This document shows, piece by piece, positions 50,960-60,615 of a stretch of DNA of 64,000 bases. Each line of letters begins with the position of its first letter. The first letter of the stretch is position 1. The stretch is from Agriterribacter humi (lineage in GTDB: Bacteria; Bacteroidota; Bacteroidia; Chitinophagales; Chitinophagaceae): the NCBI RefSeq assembly GCF_009192765.1, contig NZ_VOHQ01000001.1, positions 496,001 through 560,000 of the forward strand, given 5' to 3'. The position numbers were made by a program, and so were the translations under genes. The notes beneath the pieces are model-generated. The model did no database searches, had not been told where the DNA came from, and saw only the letters and a program-made list of their open reading frames with translations.

Positions 50960-52138
50960 ATGCATACCAAACAATTACTACAAACATGGCGCTGGTTCGG
51001 GCCAAGTGATCCGGTAAGTCTCCGGGATATTAAACAGGCGGGCGTTCAGGGCATTGTTACCGCGCTGCATCACATTCCCCACGGGGAAGTATGGACGAAA
51101 GAAGACATACGTAAGCGCCAGGATGAACTGAAGGCTGGAGATTTTGAATGGAGCGTAGTGGAAAGTCTTACCGTGCACGAAAACATAAAAACACGCAACG
51201 GCAATTACGCTGAACTGATTGAAAAATACAAACAGTCACTTGCCAACCTTGCTTCCTGCGGTGTAAAGATTGTTACCTATAATTTTATGCCGGTAAACGA
51301 CTGGACCAGAACGGATATCAATTATACCATGCGCGACGGTTCAAAAGCTCTTTATTTTAACTGGAGCGACCTGGCCTTGTTTGATATATACATCCTGCAA
51401 AGAAAAGACGCGGAAAAAACGTATCCCGCTGCTATTATTGAAAAAGCAGTCCAAAAAAATAAGTCCTATTCGTCAGCCGAAAAAGAAAACCTGGTCAATA
51501 CCATTTTGTTTGGTATTCCCGGGGAGGAAAGGCGTACCACTGAGGGGATGAAAAAGGAATTGGAAAAGTATAAGGATATTGACCGTGCAGCATTGAAAAG
51601 CAACCTCGCTTATTTTTTACAACAAGTAGCCCCCGCAGCAGCCGAGTTGGGCATTCAGTTAGCCATCCACCCCGATGACCCTCCTTTTGATATACTGGGA
51701 TTACCACGCATTGTGTGTTCGCAAAAAGACCTGCAGGATATTGTTTCCTATTCAGAAGCGCCGTCTAACGGGATCTGCTTTTGTACGGGATCGCTGGGCG
51801 CAAATCCTGCCAATGACCTGCCGGCAATGATCAAAGAGCTGGGCGCCCGCATCCATTTTGCTCATTTACGCAATACAATAAGAGACGATGAGGGGAATTT
51901 TTATGAAGCAGATCACCTTGATGGTGATACGGATATGTATGCTGTAATGAAAGCCCTGCTCACCATTCAGCAACAGGCTGCCCATCCCATACCCTTCCGT
52001 CCGGATCATGGCCACCAGATGCTGGACGATATGGATAAAATTACAAACCCGGGATATTCCGCTATAGGCCGCTTGCGCGGGTTGGCCGAATTGCGTGGAT
52101 TGGAACTGGGCATTTCAAAGGGAGTGCATTTTAATTAA
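50960..52138 (+). CDS. uxuA: Mannonate dehydratase
   Basis: The 392-residue protein matches UxuA over its full length: LLQTWRWFGPSDPVSLRDIKQAGVQGIVTALHHIPHGEVW at the start, VKIVTYNFMPVNDWTRT, LAIHPDDPPFDILGLPRIV, CFCTGSLGA, and IHFAHLRNTIRDD...EADHLDGDTDM near the metal site, with RPDHGHQM close to the end. It dehydrates D-mannonate to 2-keto-3-deoxy-gluconate with Mn or Fe in uronate catabolism. It closes locus 2 and indicates that uronic acids or mannonate are its end products. Confidence 0.95.
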   Translation: MHTKQLLQTWRWFGPSDPVSLRDIKQAGVQGIVTALHHIPHGEVWTKEDIRKRQDELKAGDFEWSVVESLTVHENIKTRNGNYAELIEKYKQSLANLASCGVKIVTYNFMPVNDWTRTDINYTMRDGSKALYFNWSDLALFDIYILQRKDAEKTYPAAIIEKAVQKNKSYSSAEKENLVNTILFGIPGEERRTTEGMKKELEKYKDIDRAALKSNLAYFLQQVAPAAAELGIQLAIHPDDPPFDILGLPRIVCSQKDLQDIVSYSEAPSNGICFCTGSLGANPANDLPAMIKELGARIHFAHLRNTIRDDEGNFYEADHLDGDTDMYAVMKALLTIQQQAAHPIPFRPDHGHQMLDDMDKITNPGYSAIGRLRGLAELRGLELGISKGVHFN

Positions 52139-52380
52139 AAGCTATTTGGAGATAGTATAGTATTTATAAACAACTGGTTATTAGAAATTTATAAAATCTA
52201 TTGCCTACTTCCAGGTAAAAAAATTTAACATTTATACCCGGTTTACGGTATTGATTTTCGCTAAAAATAGAGGTATTTTTAGCACGTAAAAGGCCCATTT
52301 CAAAATTGAACCCATTCAGTTAGCCTTACAGGGCAAGCTATTCAACATATATGGTGGGTTAGTGTCAATCAACTTCAAGT

Positions 52381-52414
52381 ACAACCTCTCACTCGGGAGG
52401 TTGTAGCTTTTTAT
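52381..52414 (+). terminator. Terminator downstream of uxuA
   Basis: ACAACCTC (52381-52388) pairs with GAGGTTGT (52397-52404), followed by AGCTTTTTATAA. It lies 240 bases after the uxuA stop. The intervening 52139-52380 is AT-rich without a gene. Confidence 0.75.
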
Positions 52415-52509
52415 AAGCACCCCATTGTAACTTTCTCTTAATAAAAATGTAATTTCTCCATCCATTTATATGAATTAGCTAATTTGCCCCATATTTTATT
52501 GTGAATGAT

Positions 52510-54105
52510 ATGAATTTTACTGCCGAATGGATCAGTTACGACAGCACCAACGCTTTTTCTGCTTTGGCTATTGATTACCTGCATCAACATACAACATTAC
52601 AACCGTTTTATAAATACAATCCCGGCTTGGGGGGAATTGGCAGAGCTATTGAGGAAAGAAAGACGTTCAACACCAGTCGTAAAAATGCAGTAGCAGCACT
52701 CAAAACTCAATACCAGGGAATTGATGTGTGCGAAAAGGTAACATTCAATATTGAAAAATTAGCCGATACCAGTACATTCACCGTATGCACAGCGCATCAA
52801 CCCAACCTGTTTACCGGCTATCTGTATTTTATTTACAAAATTGTGCACGCCATAAAACTGGCCGATGAGCTAAATGCCGCTTATCCGCAATACCATTTTG
52901 TGCCGGTATATTATATGGGCAGTGAGGATAATGATTTGGAGGAACTGAACCATATCTATTTGAATGGCGATAAGCTAACCTGGGAAACAAATCAAACAGG
53001 CGCTGTTGGCAGAATGCATACCAAAGGACTGGACGCATTCATTCATCGCATTAGCGGTGAACTAAGCGTACTTGAGCATGGACAAGAATTGGTTGATCTG
53101 CTAAAAAGTTGTTACTGCCAGTCTTCTTCCGTGCAGGAAGGCACCTTGAAATTTGTAAACAGCCTGTTTGAAAATTACGGGCTGCTGGTATTAATTGCAG
53201 ATAATGCTGCGCTAAAAAAAGAGATGATAAAAGTGTTTGAAGATGACCTCCTGCAACATACACCTGCTGCAATCGTCAAAAAAACTGCCGCAGAACTGTC
53301 AAAACATTATCATGCCCAGGTTAATCCGAGAGATATTAACCTTTTTTATATGAAAGACGGCATCAGGGAGAGAATAATCAAAAATGGAGATCAGTTTGAA
53401 ATCAATAATACGAACACCCGTTTTTCCTCCAATGAAATATTAAATGAACTGCACAGCTATCCGGAAAGGTTTAGTCCTAATGTAGTATTGCGCGGTTTGT
53501 TCCAGGAAACCATTTTACCCAATGTGGCTTTTATAGGAGGAGGTTCTGAAATTGCTTACTGGCTCGAGTTAAAAGAAATGTTTGCCCATTATAAAGTACC
53601 TTATCCTGTTCTGATACAGCGCAATTCCTTTTTGATCGTAGAGCAAAAAATGACACGTCTGATGGAAAAGCTGCAGCTTTCTGCAGAAGACATTTTTAAA
53701 GATGAAGCGCTGTTGCTGAATAACATCATTAAAGCCCGGAGCACCCTGCAACTAACACTTGAAAAAGAAACAGGGCAGTTAGCTGCGTTTTACAACCATA
53801 TCAGGTTACTCACAAACCAGGTTGATATAACCCTTACAGAACATGTTAATGCACTGGAAACCAAAGCTGAAAAAGCGCTTAAGAACTTAGAAAAGAAAAT
53901 GCTGAGGGCCGAGAAAAATAAATATGCTGCATTAACCGCCCAGTTGCGGAAATTAAAATCGGGATTATTTCCCAATAATACCCTGCAGGAAAGAGTTGAA
54001 AATATATTGCCCTATTACGCCCGGTACGGCAAATCATTTATTGATATGCTGTATGAGCACGCTCCCACCTTCGACAAAAAGTTTGGCGTATTAAGAGAGG
54101 CATAA
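52510..54105 (+). CDS. bshC: Bacillithiol synthase (cysteine-adding enzyme) BshC
   Basis: The 531-residue protein from ATG 52510 (a GTG three codons earlier is possible) has the BshC layout. AHQPNLFTGYLYFIYKIVHAIKLADEL matches the nucleotide-binding HxxH-like region (TAHQPNLFTGYLYF), VPVYYMGSEDNDLEELNHIYL is the family signature, and FIGGGSEIAYWLELKEMFAHY is the following motif. A long coiled coil (about residues 420-490, LETKAEKALKNLEKKMLRAEKNKYAAL) ends the chain. BshC adds cysteine to GlcN-malate, the last step of bacillithiol synthesis, so the organism should use bacillithiol as its low-molecular-weight thiol. The gene has no operon partners here. Confidence 0.92.
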   Translation: MNFTAEWISYDSTNAFSALAIDYLHQHTTLQPFYKYNPGLGGIGRAIEERKTFNTSRKNAVAALKTQYQGIDVCEKVTFNIEKLADTSTFTVCTAHQPNLFTGYLYFIYKIVHAIKLADELNAAYPQYHFVPVYYMGSEDNDLEELNHIYLNGDKLTWETNQTGAVGRMHTKGLDAFIHRISGELSVLEHGQELVDLLKSCYCQSSSVQEGTLKFVNSLFENYGLLVLIADNAALKKEMIKVFEDDLLQHTPAAIVKKTAAELSKHYHAQVNPRDINLFYMKDGIRERIIKNGDQFEINNTNTRFSSNEILNELHSYPERFSPNVVLRGLFQETILPNVAFIGGGSEIAYWLELKEMFAHYKVPYPVLIQRNSFLIVEQKMTRLMEKLQLSAEDIFKDEALLLNNIIKARSTLQLTLEKETGQLAAFYNHIRLLTNQVDITLTEHVNALETKAEKALKNLEKKMLRAEKNKYAALTAQLRKLKSGLFPNNTLQERVENILPYYARYGKSFIDMLYEHAPTFDKKFGVLREA

Positions 54106-54106
54106 A

Positions 54107-54180
54107 CAGGTTGCAGGTTACAGGTTGCAGGTTACAGGTTGCAGGTTACAGGTTGCAGGTTTCAGGTTTCAGGTTACAGT
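54107..54180. repeat. Short tandem array of 14-bp units
   Basis: AGGTTGCAGGTTAC is repeated about four times, then degenerates into GGTTTCA units. The same heptamers occur at 45430-45465. It lies between the convergent bshC and the dioxygenase gene and is followed by a pyrimidine-rich tract to 54260. Confidence 0.8.
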
Positions 54181-54273
54181 CTCAGGTGTGAGTTTCCTGC
54201 AACCTTACCTTCTCACCTCTCACGTTTCTCCCCTCACCTCTCAACCTTTCACTTTTCCCTTCCCCTACTGTTC

Positions 54274-55689
54274 TTATTCTGAAACAGGAGTTGCTTTGCC
54301 AGTTATAAAGAATTTTCCGGATGCTTCTATCGCTTTGAAGCCACCCTGTATATCTACAAGATTATGATACCCCCTGGAACGGAGAATTGAGTTAAATACC
54401 ATACTTCTGTATCCACCAGCGCAATGTACATAAGCTGTTTTATTTTTATCCACTTCGCTTATGTGGTCATTTATATAGTCCAGGGCAAGATTTTTTGAAT
54501 TCAGGAGATGCCCTGTTGTATATTCTTCTTCCCTGCGAACATCAATAACAGGCAGGCCTGGTTCAGCTTCCATACGCCGGGCTAATTCATCAGCAGAAAT
54601 GCTTTCTATGCTGTCTGTTTCTTTACCCGCTTTTTGCCAGGCTGCTATGCCTCCTTTGAGGTAGCCTATAGCCTTATCATAACCTACACGCGCCAAACGG
54701 GTTACTATTTCCTCTTCCCTGCCTTCATCGGCTATAATAAGTATTTCCTGTTTTATATCGGTGATGAGCGCCCCAACCCAGGGAGCAAAATTCCCGTCAA
54801 TTCCAATATTTACCGAGTTGGGTATAAAACTTTTGGCAAAGTCCTGCGGTGAACGGGTATCCAGCATCAACGCTCCGGTTTCATTAGCTGCTGCTTCAAA
54901 AACATCGGGGGTTAGCGCCTGTGTGCCATGCTCCAGTACGCTGTCTATGCTTTCGTATCCCTGCACATTCATCAGCACATTTTTAGGAAAGTATGCCGGC
55001 GGTGGCGTTAACCCTTCCGTTACCGCGGTAATAAATTCCGCTTTACTCATAGGCTGAAGCGCATAATTGTATTTTTTTTGATTGCCCAATGTATCGGTGG
55101 TTTCCGTGCTCATATTTTTGCCGCATGCCGAACCTGCGCCATGGGCCGGATAAATAACAATATCATCGGGCAAAGGAAGTATTTTATCGTGCAGCGAATC
55201 GTACAAATAACCCGCTAACTTTTCCTGCGTGAGATCATTGTTTATTTTTTGTGCCAGGTCTGGCCGTCCCACATCACCAATAAACAATGTGTCACCGCTA
55301 AACAAAGCCTTTTCTTTGCCCTTTTCATCTATTAACAAATAACAGGCGCTTTCCATGGTATGCCCGGGGGTATGTATTACTCTTATAGTGCAATCTCCCA
55401 GCGTAAAAGTCTCGCCATCTTTAGCTATATAAGCATCAAATTCGGGTTTTGCAGTAGGTCCATATACAATAGTGGCCCCCGTTTCGGCAGCCAGGTCAAT
55501 ATGACCGGATACAAAGTCGGCATGGAAATGGGTTTCAAAAACATATTTAATCGTAGCGTGGTTTGCCGCCGCTTTTTTAATATAAGGTTTTACTTCGCGC
55601 AACGGATCAATAATAGCTACTTCACCTTTGCTTTCAATATAATAGGCACCCTGCGCTAAACAACCGGTATATATCTGCTCTACCTTCAT
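54274..55689 (-). CDS. Persulfide dioxygenase with two rhodanese domains (CstB-like)
   Basis: Residues 1-230 are an ETHE1-type metallo-beta-lactamase fold with iron ligands His54, His56, Asp58 in THFHADFVSGH, His110 in TPGHT, Asp133 in SGDT and His183 in PAHG. Two rhodanese domains follow. The first (about 265-350) has ADEGREEE at 320-327, where the catalytic Cys should be, so it looks inactive. The second (about 370-465) keeps Cys423 in VHCAGGYRS. The layout equals S. aureus CstB, which oxidises persulfides to thiosulfate in sulfide detoxification. The TauE/SafE exporter gene lies upstream on the same strand, as expected of such an operon. Confidence 0.85.
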   Translation of the reverse strand: MKVEQIYTGCLAQGAYYIESKGEVAIIDPLREVKPYIKKAAANHATIKYVFETHFHADFVSGHIDLAAETGATIVYGPTAKPEFDAYIAKDGETFTLGDCTIRVIHTPGHTMESACYLLIDEKGKEKALFSGDTLFIGDVGRPDLAQKINNDLTQEKLAGYLYDSLHDKILPLPDDIVIYPAHGAGSACGKNMSTETTDTLGNQKKYNYALQPMSKAEFITAVTEGLTPPPAYFPKNVLMNVQGYESIDSVLEHGTQALTPDVFEAAANETGALMLDTRSPQDFAKSFIPNSVNIGIDGNFAPWVGALITDIKQEILIIADEGREEEIVTRLARVGYDKAIGYLKGGIAAWQKAGKETDSIESISADELARRMEAEPGLPVIDVRREEEYTTGHLLNSKNLALDYINDHISEVDKNKTAYVHCAGGYRSMVFNSILRSRGYHNLVDIQGGFKAIEASGKFFITGKATPVSE

Positions 55690-56008
55690 ATACTAATATT
55701 TATGCTGTTGCAAAGGTACTTGAAAATACACAACCCGGAGGAATACAAAGAACCAAACCTGTCCGCCGGGGCGGATAAAAGACAAATTGAAAAAGAATAG
55801 AATACGGAAATTCGAAATCGAAGGAAATACAAAGAACCAAGGACCAAATCACAAGAAACAAAAAAACTGTCTGCCCTGGCGGTTGCAGATGGTTCCCCAC
55901 CACAACGGGCAGGCTGCCAATGACAGCCTAAATCCAAAGCCGGGAAGCCCTGCACAGCGTGAAACTTGTGACCTTTGACTTGCAACCTGGATCCATTTCA
56001 AAATCACC
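55690..56008. other. Intergenic gap with several dispersed repeat fragments
   Basis: Two copies of G(G)AATACAAAGAACCAA (about 55738 and 55823), a CCGCC-GGGGCGG palindrome near 55761 and a CTGCC..GGCAG type block (55868-55930) lie between the exporter and dioxygenase genes. No gene is visible. Confidence 0.5.
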
Positions 56009-56815
56009 TTACCCTTGCAGCACCATTAATTCCTGCACTATAATATAAATGCCCATCACCAGTACAAACCAGCCAAAACCCTTTTTCAATTTTTCTGAAG
56101 GGATCTTTTTTGCTAACTGTACACCAATGAGGATGCCTGCAGCAGCAATAGCACTGATGCTCAATAAAAAAAGCCAGTCAATATCATAATGTCCCAGGTC
56201 GCCCGCAAAGCCCACAAGCGAATTGATCGCTATAATGAACAAAGAAGTGCCCACCGCTTCTTTCATAGGCAGCTTTAACAGTATTACCAAAGCAGGTATA
56301 ATAAGAAAGCCTCCCCCGGCGCCCAAAAAACCCGTTACACATCCTATACCCAGTCCAAATAATGCCAGTTGAATATAATCTTTTATACTGCGGACAGAAG
56401 TGGTTTTAGTTGAAGGATTGACCGTTTTTTTTAGCATTGATATGGAAGCCGCCAGCATTAATACTGCAAACAATATCATAGTGAGCACAGATTTGGTAAT
56501 GGCAAATTTGCCGGCCATCCAAAGCTGTTCCGGAATATGTGGTACAACATATCTCCTGATTAAAAATACAGTTGCCGGTGATACAATTCCCAGCGGCAAT
56601 GCAAGGTTAAAGCTCGCCTGTCCTTTTCTAAAATTATTGAATGCGCCGAGCAAACTGGTTGTTCCCACAATAAAAAGTGAATAAGAAACAGCCATAACCG
56701 GCGGTAAATGGAATATATAAACCAACAAAGGAACAGTTAATATAGAACCTCCGCTGCCAATAAGCCCAAGTGATATACCAATTAAAACAGCAGCTATATA
56801 TCCAATCAATTCCAT
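56009..56815 (-). CDS. TauE/SafE-family sulfite/sulfonate exporter
   Basis: I start at the ATG at 56813-56815 (MELIGYIAAVLIGISLGLIGSGGSIL), which puts the family's first helix at the N-terminus. The open frame upstream to 56968 has no such logic. The 268-residue protein has about eight membrane helices and the duplicated GLIGSGGSILTVPLLVY / GFLGAGGGFLIIPALVIL motif of TauE/SafE transporters. Next to a persulfide dioxygenase it most likely exports sulfite or thiosulfate from sulfur detoxification. Confidence 0.88.
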   Translation of the reverse strand: MELIGYIAAVLIGISLGLIGSGGSILTVPLLVYIFHLPPVMAVSYSLFIVGTTSLLGAFNNFRKGQASFNLALPLGIVSPATVFLIRRYVVPHIPEQLWMAGKFAITKSVLTMILFAVLMLAASISMLKKTVNPSTKTTSVRSIKDYIQLALFGLGIGCVTGFLGAGGGFLIIPALVILLKLPMKEAVGTSLFIIAINSLVGFAGDLGHYDIDWLFLLSISAIAAAGILIGVQLAKKIPSEKLKKGFGWFVLVMGIYIIVQELMVLQG

Positions 56816-57028
56816 TACTGAAATTATTGTAAAAATAAGAGTACAAAAAATTAAATAAATAAACAGTCTCTCCTCACAGATGCTTTCAACGTTGGACCAG
56901 GTGCGGCAATCATATTTACTTATAAGTGAAAGCATGTATTTCTTCACCAACAAACCAAAGCATACCATTTTACCCTAAATGATTTGGGTAAAACATAAAT
57001 TAATATTATATTGATTCCTTTTTTAAAT

Positions 57029-57793
57029 ATGCGCTATAGCCTGTTAAAGAAAGTGTATGGGTTGTTTAATCCACTACGCTGTTTTTTTGCTTTGTTGCTT
57101 TTTATTTCATCACATTCCAAAGCCCAAACTGCGGATGATACAGGTATGGCACAACTGCAAAAAGCAAATGCCATTGGATTATATTACCAGTCTTTGCAGC
57201 ACCAATCGGGGCTGTACAATGGCAGCGAATATGTACCATACATCAATCTTTTAAAAGAAGGACATCCTTATTTTGACACTTCTGCTTTAACTACAGGCAG
57301 GGTACATTACGATGGAATGGTATACAGTGATGTTCCGATGCTTTATGATATTATTACTGACGAACTTATTATCCAGCATTACAATAAAGTTTTTTTAGTG
57401 CGGCTTATTCGTGCCGGAATTGACTCCTTCAGTATGCAGGAACATCACTTTTCGCACCTTGGAAGAGACAGTATTGCGGAAGGAATACAGGAAGGCTTTT
57501 ACGACAGAATATACAATGGGAATATAAAGCTCTATGTTAAAAGAAAGAAGGTCATCCAGGAATCTATTCCGGATATGCAGGTAGAAAGAAGAGTATACCA
57601 GAATGATAAATACTTTCTTTATACAGACAGTGTATACCACGATATTCATTCTGAATCCTCCATATTAAAGCTGATGAAAGATAAACGGTCCGAATTAAAA
57701 CAAACGCTGAGAAAACATAAGGTCAAATTCAGGAAAAACCGTGAATATGCAATGAAACTGATGGCAGAACAATACGATGCATTAAACAGATGA
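57029..57793 (+). CDS. Secreted protein of unknown function heading a TonB receptor operon
   Basis: From the ATG at 57029 (MRYSLLKKVYGLFNPLRCFFALLLFIS) the 254-residue product has a signal peptide ending SHSKA. The mature protein is soluble. It has several Tyr-rich strand-like segments (GRVHYDGMVYSDVPMLYDIITDELIIQHYNKVFLVRL) and a basic C-terminal helix. It resembles small secreted proteins found before STN-type TonB receptors but I cannot name a family. The stop overlaps the next gene closely (TGA at 57791, next ATG at 57795), so translation is probably coupled. Confidence 0.7.
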   Translation: MRYSLLKKVYGLFNPLRCFFALLLFISSHSKAQTADDTGMAQLQKANAIGLYYQSLQHQSGLYNGSEYVPYINLLKEGHPYFDTSALTTGRVHYDGMVYSDVPMLYDIITDELIIQHYNKVFLVRLIRAGIDSFSMQEHHFSHLGRDSIAEGIQEGFYDRIYNGNIKLYVKRKKVIQESIPDMQVERRVYQNDKYFLYTDSVYHDIHSESSILKLMKDKRSELKQTLRKHKVKFRKNREYAMKLMAEQYDALNR

Positions 57794-57794
57794 C

Positions 57795-60572
57795 ATGAAG
57801 CACATTTCTCTCCTTATCATACTATTTTCTTTTTTCATGCTGCTGTGCCCGGTTGTTCATGCCCAGCAAAACAAACGGCCCGTTGTGAACGGGGAGTTCA
57901 AGAACCTGGCAGCCAGCCGGTTTATCAACGAACTGGAAACACAAACCGGATATCATTTTTATTATGACAGCACCGGATTGGACAGTGTAAAAGTAAATAT
58001 GAACATTCAGGGTAAGCCCCTGCCTGAAGTACTCGACAGCGCATTTGCCAATACGGAATACAGGTATGCCATCTATCATACAGTAGTTTTTATTACCAAA
58101 GGAACGACCATCTCTACTGCTTTGCCCGGTGATTTTTTTACCCGTGAAAATACAAGGGCGGATATGGCCGCTGCTCCGGGCGACATGTTAACAGAAGCTG
58201 AAGAAGAGAATAAACCTCAAAGTGCATCTTTAGAAAACAAATTGTACGAAATAGGTATTAAAACCCAGGGCAAATTGCAGGGTGTTGTTAAACTGGCGGG
58301 CTATATCCGTGATATTACAACAGGAGAGCCCGTGCCCGGAACGGCGGTTTTTGTTGAAAAATTAAAAATTTCTGTGCTCAGCGACCAGTATGGATATTAC
58401 TCTATTACATTGCCTAAAGGCCGGCATGTACTGAATATACAGAGCCTCGGCAAAAAAGATACCTGGCGGCAGGTAATGCTCTATGGAGACGGCAACCTGA
58501 ATATAGATATGCGCGATCATATCCTGTCTCTCAAAGCCGTTGTAATTTCCGCCAAAAAAGCAGCTAATATCAACAGCCTGCAAATGGGACTTGAAAAAGT
58601 AGATATCAGAACGATCAAACAAATTCCCGTTGTATTTGGAGAAGCCGATATATTAAGAGTAGTACAAACACTTCCCGGTGTAAAAACGGTAGGTGAAGCC
58701 AGTACCGGATTTAATGTAAGAGGCGGATCAGCCGATCAGAACCTTATCCTGTTTAATGATGCCACTATATATAACCCTTCACATTTCTTTGGTTTTTTCT
58801 CGGCATTTAACCCTGATGTGGTAAGCAGCGTTGAATTATACAAAAGCAGTATCCCGGCTAAATACGGCGGGCGGCTTTCATCGGTACTGGATGTAGCCAG
58901 CCGTGAAGGCAATAAGAAAAAAATAACCGGTTCGGCCGGTATAGGTCTTTTAACCAGCCGCATCAATATTGAAGGACCACTGCAAAAGGACAAAACCTCC
59001 TTTATCGTTGGTGCACGCACCACTTATGCCAACTGGTTATTGCAGTTTTTACCCAATGAATATAAGCACAGTAAAGCTTCTTTTTACGATGTGAATTTGC
59101 TGCTGAGCCATAAAATAAACGACAAAAATGACCTGTATTTAACCGGTTATGTAAGCAACGACCGGTTTAACCTGAACAGTGATACCGTATATGGATACGG
59201 TAATAAAAATATTTCGCTGAAATGGAAGCATGTTTTCAACAACAAGCTGCAAAGCTTAGTTACGGCGGGATACGATGCTTACGGGTATAAAATATACAGC
59301 CAGGAAAATCCTGTAAATGCATATACGATGAAGTTTGATATCAACCAAACCAATTTCAAACTGCATTTTAATTATTTCGTGAATTCCAAACATACACTCG
59401 ACTTTGGCTTAAATTCTATTTACTATACACTTCACCCCGGGTCATTTGGGCCACGCAATGAAAAATCATTAGTGACACCCGAAATGGTTGGCGCGGAGCA
59501 GGCGCTCGAAAGCGCAGTATATGTAAGTGAACGGTACAATATTACATCCGCCTTATCCGTACAGGCCGGGTTACGCTTTTCTTTATACAATTATATGGGA
59601 CCGAAAACCGTATTTGAATATGCGGAAGGATTACCCAGGGAATTAAGCAATATCACCGATACCATGTCGTATAACAAGGGCAAATTCATCAATAATTATA
59701 AGGGACCGGAATACAGGCTGTCACTGAGATATGCATTTACAGACGACTTCTCCGTTAAAGCGGGGTATAATTCATTGCGACAATATATTCACATGCTTTC
59801 CAATACTACGGCCATAGCGCCAACCGATATTTGGAAGCTCAGTGATCCTAATATTAAACCCCAGTATGGTGAACAGCTTTCGGTTGGATTTTACAAGAAC
59901 TTCAAATCCAATACCATCGAAACTTCCGTTGAAGTATATTATAAAAAAATAAAGGATTATTTAGATTATAAAAGCGGCGCTGTGCTTGTATTAAATGATC
60001 ACATTGAAACAGACGTATTTAATACTACCGGCAAAGCCTACGGCGTGGAACTCATGATCAAAAAACTAACGGGAAAGCTTAACGGATGGATCAGCTATAC
60101 CTGGTCGCGTACTTTTCTTAAAATGGATGATCCCACTGTGGGAGAAATCATTAATGGCGGCGCTTTTTACCCGGCCAATTACGACAAGCCCCATGAGCTT
60201 ACCCTGATTGGCAATTACCGGTTTTCGCACCGCTACAGCTTTTCACTCAATACCACCTACAGCACCGGACGCCCTATTACCATACCCATAGGCAGGTACT
60301 ATTACGAAGGCAGTATGAGGGCTTTATATTCAGACAGAAACGTGTACCGCATACCGGATTATTTTAGAATGGATATGTCCCTGAATATAGAAGGCAATCA
60401 TAAGGTGAGACAAAAAACACACAATTCATGGACATTCGGCATATATAATTTATTGGGCAGGAAGAACCCGTACTCGGTATATTTTGTATCGGAAAATGGC
60501 GTGATCAACGGTTATAAATTGTCCATTTTTGGTGCGGCCATCTTATATGCCAACTTTAATATCAGGTTTTAA
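57795..60572 (+). CDS. STN-domain TonB-dependent receptor
   Basis: The 925-residue protein has a signal peptide (ILFSFFMLLCPVVHAQ) and a secretin/TonB short N-terminal domain at about residues 35-105 (LAASRFINELETQTGYHFYYDSTGL). A carboxypeptidase-regulatory-like domain is near 165-250 (GYIRDITTGEPVPGTAVFVEKL). The plug follows (IKQIPVVFGEADILRVVQTLPGVKTVGEASTGFNVRGGSADQNLILFNDATIYNP), then a barrel ending LYANFNIRF. STN domains often signal to an anti-sigma factor, yet no FecR/sigma pair is nearby. It is the transport core of an operon with the DUF4249 lipoprotein. The ligand is unknown. Confidence 0.9.
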   Translation: MKHISLLIILFSFFMLLCPVVHAQQNKRPVVNGEFKNLAASRFINELETQTGYHFYYDSTGLDSVKVNMNIQGKPLPEVLDSAFANTEYRYAIYHTVVFITKGTTISTALPGDFFTRENTRADMAAAPGDMLTEAEEENKPQSASLENKLYEIGIKTQGKLQGVVKLAGYIRDITTGEPVPGTAVFVEKLKISVLSDQYGYYSITLPKGRHVLNIQSLGKKDTWRQVMLYGDGNLNIDMRDHILSLKAVVISAKKAANINSLQMGLEKVDIRTIKQIPVVFGEADILRVVQTLPGVKTVGEASTGFNVRGGSADQNLILFNDATIYNPSHFFGFFSAFNPDVVSSVELYKSSIPAKYGGRLSSVLDVASREGNKKKITGSAGIGLLTSRINIEGPLQKDKTSFIVGARTTYANWLLQFLPNEYKHSKASFYDVNLLLSHKINDKNDLYLTGYVSNDRFNLNSDTVYGYGNKNISLKWKHVFNNKLQSLVTAGYDAYGYKIYSQENPVNAYTMKFDINQTNFKLHFNYFVNSKHTLDFGLNSIYYTLHPGSFGPRNEKSLVTPEMVGAEQALESAVYVSERYNITSALSVQAGLRFSLYNYMGPKTVFEYAEGLPRELSNITDTMSYNKGKFINNYKGPEYRLSLRYAFTDDFSVKAGYNSLRQYIHMLSNTTAIAPTDIWKLSDPNIKPQYGEQLSVGFYKNFKSNTIETSVEVYYKKIKDYLDYKSGAVLVLNDHIETDVFNTTGKAYGVELMIKKLTGKLNGWISYTWSRTFLKMDDPTVGEIINGGAFYPANYDKPHELTLIGNYRFSHRYSFSLNTTYSTGRPITIPIGRYYYEGSMRALYSDRNVYRIPDYFRMDMSLNIEGNHKVRQKTHNSWTFGIYNLLGRKNPYSVYFVSENGVINGYKLSIFGAAILYANFNIRF

Positions 60573-60615
60573 TATTCTATAGTGCACGACCAACGACAGT
60601 CAAAATATAAAAAGT

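Noticed and set aside
54107-54180. GGTTGCAGGTTACAGG repeats as a CRISPR-like array
   Set aside because: The units are contiguous 7/14-mers without spacers, a simple minisatellite.
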